A program made the translations under genes and the position numbers. From positions 1,326,001-1,390,000 of the forward strand of contig JAOTOL010001660.1 of NCBI GenBank assembly GCA_034440575.1: DNA of 64,000 nt, given 5' to 3'. The notes under the pieces are model-generated. The model was not told the origin of the DNA. It saw only the letters and a list, made by a program, of their open reading frames with translations, and ran no database searches. This document shows, in pieces, positions 56,400 to 64,000 of the stretch. Numbering within the stretch: position 1 is the first letter of the stretch; each line of letters begins with the position of its first letter. The DNA is from Imbricaverruca yamaguchii. Its lineage: Eukaryota; Arthropoda; Thecostraca; Neoverrucidae.

Positions 56400-56690
56400 T
56401 TAACCCTCTCCGCCGCGCGCATTTCGCCAGCTTTCTCACCAGGGAGGAGATGCCAATGCCTCGGCATTTCGCCACCTTTCTCATCAGTGAGGAGATGCCA
56501 GTCCACTACTACGCCAGCGTTCCCATCGGGATGCCAGTCCCCGCCATTTGGCAAGTTCCCCGCCTCCCATCAGGGAGGCGATGCTAGTCCCCCGCCATTT
56601 TCCAAGTTTTCCCATCGGGGATCCCAGTCCCCATCATTTGCCAGTTTTCCCAGCAGCGAAGCAATGCCCGTCCCTGCGGTTTCGTCTTCT
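56400..56690. repeat. Degenerate repeat of about 50-60 bp
   Basis: Units contain TTTCGCCAGCTTTCTCACCA, GGGAGGAGATGCCA and CCCGCCATTT, with decay toward the right. Confidence 0.7.
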
Positions 56691-56844
56691 TACTAGTCTA
56701 TAAGCGTTGGGCAATACTACCAGTGAGTTTATTGTCACGGAACAAATCCCATGGTAGATGATGCGCATACCATCGGATGGCCTGTCATCTTCCACGGAAA
56801 GTCAAAGAAAAATGTAGAGAAGTCCGGGCCATGCCGGGCCGAGC

Positions 56845-57285
56845 GTGTGTCGGGGTCGTATCCAGTGTCGGGGCGGGCCGGGCGGTGTGTCGGGGTAGTA
56901 CCCAGTGTCGGGGGTCGGGTAGGGTAGTGTGTTGGGGTAGTACCCAGTGTCGGTGGGCGGGTCGGGCAGTGTGTCGGGGTAGTACCCAGTGTCGGTGGGG
57001 GGGGGGGGGGCTGGCAGTGTGTCGGGGTAGTACCCAGTGTTGGATCGGGCCGGGCGGTGTGTCGGGGTAGCACCAAGTGTCGGGGGGGGGGGCGGGGCGG
57101 GCGGTGTGTTGGAGTAGTACCCAGTGTCGGGGAGGCGGGCGATGTGTCGGGGTAGTACCCAGTGTCGGGGGGGTCGGTGTGTCGGGGTGTACTCAGTGTC
57201 AGGGGGGTGTCGGGATAGTACCCAGTGTCGGGGGGAGGCGGGCGGTGTGTCGGGGTGTACCCAGTGTCGGGGGGCCGGCGGCTGT
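56845..57285 (-). repeat. 18-19-bp minisatellite, left block of an inverted pair
   Basis: Units CGGGGTAGTACCCAGTGTCG with G-run expansions and GGGCGGTGTGT insertions. The complement of the array at 60105-62450. Confidence 0.93.
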
Positions 57286-57690
57286 CGTCCTGCGCCCGAC
57301 CTCGTCTGGGCCCGGTTGGTGTGGGCGGCTCCCGTGCGGCTCGCGGCCTGGTTGGTGGGCTGGCTAGATAGCTGGTGTATCCGGGTCCATCTCTTCAACC
57401 GCTCCGACGTCTCCAACCCTGCTGCGGCCCGTCACCACCTCTGCACGAGTTATATAGGCGAGGCCAGGCTTTTCCACCTCACATAAGCCCGTATGGGCGC
57501 CCAGCGGGTCATGTAGCTAGGAAGGGCTGTGGGCTTAGGGGTGTGGCACTGATGGATGGGTATGATAAAGGTGCATGATATTGACACTGCCATTGCCGCC
57601 GGAGCTCCTTCAATCGTGGGACCTACCCATGCACCATCCTGTAACACATCCACCACCAACTCAACCCACCCCCCACAAAATCGACATGCG
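57286..57690 (+). repeat. Left arm of a large inverted duplication
   Basis: About 390 bp matching the complement of 59715-60105 at above 90 percent by eye, for example GACCTCGTCTGGGCCCGGTT, CTGCTGCGGCCCGTCACCAC, and CACTGATGGATGGGTATGA. Both arms hold the open frame IRVHLFNRSDVSNPAAARHH, whose meaning is unknown. Confidence 0.92.
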
Positions 57691-57699
57691 CGGCTCTTA

Positions 57700-59300
57700 A
57701 GGCAGCATGCTAGCTGGCTCCGGGTAATATCTTGGTAAAATGTTTGCAATGATTTTTTCTGACCGCTAAATACTTTCAATAACTACTATGCCGAATTACA
57801 ATCAATTCAATACCATCAAGGTGCGCGCCTGGTTGTCTGTACCTCCGAATCTAACAGTTATACTTCATAAGCCACGAAACATTGATCGCGTTCTGATGAC
57901 GACTATTTGTGCCTTAGCGGTAATTACTTTCAGCATATAAGACCCAAACTATTTATTCAACGCTAATAGTGCCCTTTCAGTCATGGTTTTTATCATATTT
58001 TGTGGTTCATATTTCGGTCCACGAACTAATATCTGGGTGTCATGGGCGTACAATGTATTGCCATAGCACCTGACACGTGCAAGCTAATCTCTGCGAAAAT
58101 AGCGTGCAAGAAACAGCTAAATGATCCGCCTTGAAAATCTATCGGGTGCCGGGAATTATATTACAGGTGACTTTAGCCATCACAATTTCGGGTTTGAACC
58201 TGCTGGTGAATATTCAGACAGATACTTTTTAAATTAGGCGGTTGATTTGTTATATGATCTTCTTTTTTTGTTCCAACGCTTTCGTCGGTAGTCGCATCAA
58301 ACACTTTTAAAAGATATATAATAGTATCAAAATAGCCACCGATCCATTGTCGGCAGCTGGCAAAAATTGATCGGTGACGAATGCCAGCAGTTTCAGCTTA
58401 CCGGAGGCAAAAGCAACCATACGAATATATCTCATGAACGAATAAAAAACGTGCGTGAAGTTGTTTCCGAACCAGGCAGTCTAAGCTTGTCACCACTGCA
58501 AACGGATGAGGGAAGATCACAAATGCAGTCCGACGGAATGACCAGGAAAAACGAACACTGATAAGTCGAGAGACAGACTGCTAGCTGTCCTCCTAGGACA
58601 GCTAGCACGGGGACGTGAGGCCCGCTTGGTCTCAGGCGCCGACCGCGGGTGGCCTTTGACCCTCCCTTCCCCAAGGCAGGGGAGGGGGAGGAAGCACGAC
58701 GACACGACAATGACGCGACTCTCCTGATTGTTGTTACTCCCAGGGAGATGTTCCTGAGCAGTAATTCCAAATTCATCGTCTGGGAAACTCAAGTATTTAT
58801 TGGCCACATGTTTCCGCTGGCCTTACGATCCGGGATGCGGAAAGACCTTGGAACGGAAGGGCAAGTAAAGCCCGTGGCATGGCGGCATCGATTGGCACCG
58901 TGGTGTCCCGAAGGACGTCTGGCGCCGAACCAAGGTAAAGAGCGACCACGGCCGGAGATGGAACACCATCCGTCTCCGCTGATCGCACGAGCCAGGGCCA
59001 TGTGATTATAACGATGGCTGGGAGGATAATTCCCTAAGCCTCAGTAACTAGATATGACCGGAAAGGGCAGCAAGACGGCTGAGAGATGACATTGGGGGGG
59101 GGCAGGGCCTTGCACCACCCACCAATGCCGCTCCAGGTCGTAGTATCACCGTGTAGCGACAGGCGTGGCATCGATTGAGTAAGGCTAGATAAGCTGGCCA
59201 TTTGGTAAGGTAAGAGTCCAGTTGTAAAGTTGCAGAGAACTCGACGGAAAATTTCACCGCCATGTGTTGCCAGGTCTTGAGAGCAGAAACGAAGCTAGAT
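57700..59300. other. Spacer between the inverted arms; no gene recognised
   Basis: Unique-looking sequence. It contains the hairpin at 58579-58607 and GC-rich 58600-59000 with overlapping frames on both strands but no recognisable domain. Confidence 0.5.
58579..58607. repeat. Perfect hairpin, 13-bp arms, 3-nt loop
   Basis: TGCTAGCTGTCCT and AGGACAGCTAGCA around CCT. Confidence 0.92.
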
Positions 59301-59320
59301 ATAGATCACGCCATCAAGGG

Positions 59321-59380
59321 AGTCTGTTTGTTTATTAGGCTTAAGGGCGCCTGCACTTCTATTGATTATCTAGCGCCCAT
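59321..59380 (-). mobile_element. SINE-like family C, second short fragment
   Basis: The complement contains GGGCGCTAGATAATCAATAG and GGCGCCCTTAAGCCTAATAA, matching the 47363 insert. It is flanked by CCATCAAGGG at 59311-59320 and 59381-59390. Confidence 0.75.
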
Positions 59381-59714
59381 CCATCAAGGGCGTCGCGTCA
59401 GACGTTTAGGTAGGACCTCGGAACGGGTAATTAATATGCATTTGTGACTAGTAAATTCCACAGTGACCAACAGAAGAACGATTCGCAAATGGCTCACGTA
59501 ACCATGGAGGGGAAGTACCGTGGGCCAACTAGTTTTATTGGCAATCAAGTGTGGAATGAAAGGAACGAGTGACTGTTGTGTGAGAACTTGACGGCATAGT
59601 TGGAATGGTGAATTTTATTGGAATTCGTGGCAAGTATTCAGCTGTCAGAAACATCACTGCGAACGTTGTACTAGGAAATTACCAAGGCCCCGCTTGCATC
59701 TGGCTGTCTCAAGA

Positions 59715-60105
59715 ACGTCGGGTGGAAGGGGTGTGAGTGGGCGTGCTACATGATGCTACATGGGTGGGTCCCACAAATGGACGAGCGCCGGCGGTGGTGG
59801 CAGTGACAACGTCATGTACCTCTGTCATACCCATCCATCAGTGCCATACCCCTAAGCCCACAACCCTTTCAAGCTACATGACCCGCTGGGCGCTCACACG
59901 GGCTTATGTGAAGTGGAAAAGCCTGGCCTCGTCTATATAGCTCGTGCAGAGGTGGTGACGGGCCGCAGCAGGGTTGGAGACGTCGGAGCGGTTGAAGAGA
60001 TGGACCCGGATACGCTAACTATCTAGCCGGCCCACCAACCAGGCCGCGAGCCGCACGGGAGCCGCCCACACCAACCGGGCCCAGACGAGGTCGGGCGCCG
60101 GCCCC
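59715..60105 (-). repeat. Right arm of the large inverted duplication
   Basis: Complement of 57286-57690, ending at the same junction with the 18-19-bp minisatellite. Confidence 0.92.
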
Positions 60106-60309
60106 CCGACACTGAGTACACCCCGACACACCGCCCCCTCCCGACACTGGGTACTACCCCGACACACTGCCCCCGACACTGGATACACCCCGACAACTAT
60201 CCCTAGCTTGAAAAGATTGTTGGCTTTAGAGTACAAAGGGGCTCAAAATGGTTTACTCATATGAGGAAAGATTGAAGAAATTAATTTTTTAAATAGAAAG
60301 GGGAATGGG

Positions 60310-60402
<93 letters not shown>

Positions 60403-62450
60403 ACCATCTTTTATGTCTTTATGACACACCGCCCCCCCCCCGACACTGGGTACACCCCGACACACCGCCCGGCCCCCCCCGACACTGGGTACTACCCCGA
60501 CACTGGGTACTACCCCGACACTGGGTACACCCCGACACTGGGTACACCCCGACACTGGGTACACCCCGACACACCGCCCGGCCCGCCCTGACACCGGGTA
60601 CTACCCCGACACTGGGTACTACCCGACACTGGGTACTACTCCGACACTGGGTACTACCCCGACACCGGGTACTACCCCGACACTGGGTACTACTCCGACA
60701 CTGGGTACTACTCCGACACTGGGTACTACTCTGACACTGGGTACACTCCGACACTGGGTACTACCCCGACACCGGGTACTACCCCGACACCGGGTACTAC
60801 CCCGACACCGGGTACTACCCGACACTGGATACTACCCCGACACTGGGTACTCTCCGACATGGGTACTACCCCGACACTGGGTACTACCCGATACTGGGTA
60901 CTACCCCGACACTGGGTACTACTCCGACACTGGGTACTACCCCGACACTGGGTACACCCGACACTGGGTACTACTCCGACACTGGGTACACCCCGACACT
61001 GGGTACTCCCGACACTGGGTACTCCCGACACCGGTACTCCCGACACCGGTACTACCCCGACACCGGGTACTACCCGACACTGGGTACTACCCCGACACTG
61101 GGTACTACCCGACACTGGTACTACCCCGACACTGGGTACCCCCGACACTGGGTACCCCGACACTGGGTACTACCCCGACACGGTACTACCCCGACACTGG
61201 GTACTACCCCGACACACCGCCCGGCCCGCCCTGACACCGGGTACTACCCCGACACTGGGTACTACCCGACACTGGGTACTACTCCGACACTGGGTACTAC
61301 CCCGACACCGGGTACTCCCCGACACTGGGTACTACTCCGACACTGGGTACTACCCGACACTGGGTACACCTGACACTGGGTACTACTCCGACACTGGGTA
61401 CACCCCGACACCGGGTACACCCCGACGGACCCCCACCGCCACACGACCCCACACTGGACTGGACACCCCGACACTGGGTACTACCCGACACTGGGTACTC
61501 CCCGACACTGGGTACTACCCGACACGGGACCCCCCCCCACACCGACCCCCACTGGGCCCCGACACCGGGACTACCCCGACACTGGGTACTACCCCGACAC
61601 ACCGCCCGGCCCGCCCTGACACCGGGTACACCCCGACACTGGGTACTACCCCGACACACCGCCCGGCCCGCCCTGACACCGGGTACTACCCCGACACTGG
61701 GTACCCCCGACACCGGGTACACCCGACACTGGGTCTCCCGACACTGGGTACTACCCCGACACCGGTACACCCGACACTGGGTACTACTCCGACACTGGGT
61801 ACTACCCCGACACTGGGTACTACCCCGACACACCGCCCGGCCCGCCCTGACACCGGGTACTACCCCGACACTGGTACTCCCGACACTGGTACTCCCCGAC
61901 ACTGGGTACACCCCGACACACCGCCCGGCCCGCCCTGACACCGGGTACTACCCCGACACTGTATCCGACACCGGGTACACCCCGACACTGGGTACTACCC
62001 CGCACACCGCGGCCCGCCCCGCACTGGGTACACCCCGACACACCGCCCGGCCGCCCTGACACCGGGTACTACCCCGACACTGGGTACTACCCCGACACCG
62101 GGTACTCCGACACTGGGTCCCCACACTGGGTACACCCCGACACCGGGTACTACTCCGACACTGGGTACTACTCCGACACTGGGTACTACGACACTGGTAC
62201 TACCCCGACACACCGCCCGGCCCGCCCTCACACCGGGTACTACCCGACACTGGGACTACCCGACACTGGGTTGAAGCTTGGTGAAGCCTGTGCCTCCTTG
62301 CCCCGACACACCGCCCAGCCCGCCCTGACACTGGGTACACCCCTACCCGACACACCGCCAGGCCCCCCCGATACACCCCCCGATACCCCCCCTCCCCCGA
62401 TACTGGGTACTACCCCGGCACACCGCGCCGGTCCGGCACGGCCCGGACCA
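60106..62450 (+). repeat. 18-19-bp minisatellite, right block, over 100 units
   Basis: Units CGACACTGGGTACTACCCC and CGACACCGGGTACACCCC, with a recurring higher-order insert ACACACCGCCCGGCCCGCCC. Five times longer than the left block. It is interrupted by a LINE fragment at 60205-60420. Confidence 0.95.
60205..60420 (+). mobile_element. Rearranged LINE fragment with long poly(A) inside the minisatellite
   Basis: AAAGATTGTTGGCTTTAGAG and TATGAGGAAAGATTGAAGAA match ORF2 of the CR1-like LINE (near residues 855-890) with small deletions. Then about 90 bp of A (one G) and the element's CTTTTATGTCTTTATG tail follow. The stretch between ORF2 and the tail is missing. Confidence 0.8.
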
Positions 62451-62455
62451 CCCTA

Positions 62456-63180
62456 ATAAACATTCTCAGAAAATCTTGTTTTGACATCTTCTATCTGGTA
62501 TTGACACCGGTGTTCTCCCAACAAAACTGGCATGCATTCACAACTTATGTATCGAGAGACTAGTAACAGCATCAACTCTGCTGTGCATGCTTCTGGTTTT
62601 GCGTAGTTACCCCAACGATGATTTGCAATCTCGTTTGCATTCATAACTTTGCTTCGAAGCAGCTATGGTGGAGCCTGTGCCTCCTTGCCTTCTCATCTCG
62701 GGTCAGTATTATTGCGTCGCCGTGTCACGTTTACCTCTCATACTAGCGCAGAGCTGACAGCAATACGTCGAAATATTACCCCAGCAGTCCCGACACAGAA
62801 CTGCTCTGATTGACCGTGACAGGTGGCTATGTGATCAACAGCATCGATCCCGCTATGTGCGTGATCCTGGGTCGAGGACCAGCCTGGAAATTGGTCTACG
62901 AAAATCGGCGCTGTGTGTGGACAAGCTCGGTTTGCCTTCGGTGACAGTCTAGTGACTGTCTCGCTGGTACGATAAAGGCTCCGCAATTCCAAAAGCTCCC
63001 CAAAGCTACCATCCGTTACTGCCTGTGTATTGACCGGGCTGATAGCTAACAAAATGGTGGCCACCTGAACAACGGCTTCAACCGTTCTGACACCAACCGT
63101 CCCAACGTCCTCTCCTCATCCTTGGGTTACATCTTACCAGCCTCGACACTCACAACTCCGCCTCAACTATAGGGCTGACC
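62456..63180. other. No gene recognised
   Basis: Repeats a short GAGCCTGTGCCTCCTTGCC phrase also at 62283-62301. The minus frame at 62738-63064 has no recognisable domain. Confidence 0.5.
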
Positions 63181-63184
63181 AGAT

Positions 63185-63650
63185 TCGACGGCCGAGCCGC
63201 GCGCCCGAGATGGAGCCCGTCGCCCATGGGGGACGGGCTCGGTCAACGACAGGCCGAGGCGTTGGCCCACTGGGCCAGCGCCCTGTCCTGTCATTGGCCG
63301 GCATCACCTATTGTATCACACCGCGAGGGAATGAGTCCGGTCGTCGTCAGACAGACATGCCCCACATGTATTGCATAGTATAACGGTGACACGCATGCCA
63401 CAATGGTGTCATGGCGCAATGACATCCAACTGTGCCATGTGGAAATGACCCAGCATCCGCCTCCTGACCGGCAATGCGCCAGTACCGGATCTGACCAAGC
63501 ATGACATCGGGCGGTCGCCGCTCGCCGCGTCAAATCCCGATGTTAGCGGGTCGGCGGGTGCCGACCGAATGTCTGGGATCCGCTCGGAGCCCGGATCCCA
63601 GGATACATGGGAGCCAAATGCATTTCGAACGAGGGGGTCCGAAGTTGACA
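63185..63650 (-). repeat. Uninterrupted copy of the host dispersed repeat (empty site)
   Basis: On the minus strand it runs through the left part (GTTCGAAATGCATTTGG, CCATGTATCCTGGGATCC) and directly into the right part (TCATTGCGCCATGACACC), with no transposon between them. About 460 bp; non-coding. Confidence 0.85.
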
Positions 63651-64000
63651 TCATTGCACGTGCTCTCCAATCGAGGTCGTGGATTGAACTTTGTAGTGAA
63701 ACCGAAAATGCACGTTCATTTTGAAATGATATACTTGTGTTATCAAAGTGGTAGAATTGCATGTCTGACATTCATTATTATATTGCGTGCTTGGGTGCCT
63801 TAAGGGCACCTTGGTATCTCTGGTTGAAATGTGATTACGAAAGGTTTTGTGTAATCACCCATTGCTAAACTGAGAAACAGTACTATGACTGGAACTTAAC
63901 TAACATGTTGTGACTTAGTACGGGTGAAGCCCATTCAAAATGCACTGAAGGACAAACCGGTTTGTTAAGACACGTTTGCTTTGCAAATGAAACAGTACAC
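63651..64000. other. No gene recognised
   Basis: AT-rich sequence to the end of the window without shared repeats or open frames of note. Confidence 0.5.

Noticed and set aside
56735..57416. Proline/threonine-rich frames, possibly mucin-like
   Set aside because: Translation of the 18-19-bp minisatellite; the mirrored frames occur in the inverted copy at 60-62 kb.

Overview
The window is nuclear DNA from an animal, most likely an invertebrate. The evidence is intron-containing genes with animal-type splice sites, a CR1-like LINE with an esterase-type ORF1, a Penelope-like fragment, tRNA-derived SINEs and very abundant minisatellites. An arthropod (perhaps a crustacean) would fit, but the sequence alone does not settle it. 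Gene density is low. Two recognisable host genes, both on the minus strand and both running off the window or into unresolved sequence, sit in about 50 kb of repeats.

Region 1 (about 2.7-14.4 kb): the 5' seven coding exons of a prolyl 4-hydroxylase alpha-subunit gene. They cover the signal peptide, the N-terminal dimerisation region, the TPR peptide-binding region and the linker up to the edge of the catalytic domain. Exon phases are mutually consistent and total 1188 nt (396 codons). The catalytic exons lie left of position 1. The introns hold a truncated LINE copy, 22-, 33-, 55- and 24-bp minisatellites and long TA/TG and CA microsatellites.

Region 2 (14.4-39 kb): mostly non-coding. It holds a 2647-bp DNA transposon (18487-21133) with about 150-bp imperfect inverted termini, a 9-bp target duplication and one long ORF of a conserved, unnamed family that I read as a transposase. 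It is nested in an older dispersed repeat, and an uninterrupted copy of that repeat lies at 63.2-63.65 kb. Around it are tRNA-derived SINEs with clean target duplications and a 360-bp tandem duplication.

Region 3 (39.2-51.8 kb): the 3' part of a two-pore-domain potassium channel gene (TWIK-like): the exon from the first pore filter through M2, the M3/second-pore exon and the M4 exon. At all three exon edges a minisatellite begins whose units copy the adjoining splice-site sequence. A nearly intact 5.16-kb LINE (39658-44821) is inserted in the 22-bp array next to the M4 exon. The intron between the two pore exons carries a Penelope-like GIY-YIG fragment, a decayed integrase gene and a SINE.

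Region 4 (52-64 kb): minisatellites, a large inverted duplication (56.8-57.7 kb against 59.7-62.4 kb) made of a unique arm plus a 18-19-bp array, a candidate exon near 55.9 kb, and the second copy of the nested host repeat. No confident host gene was recognised here.
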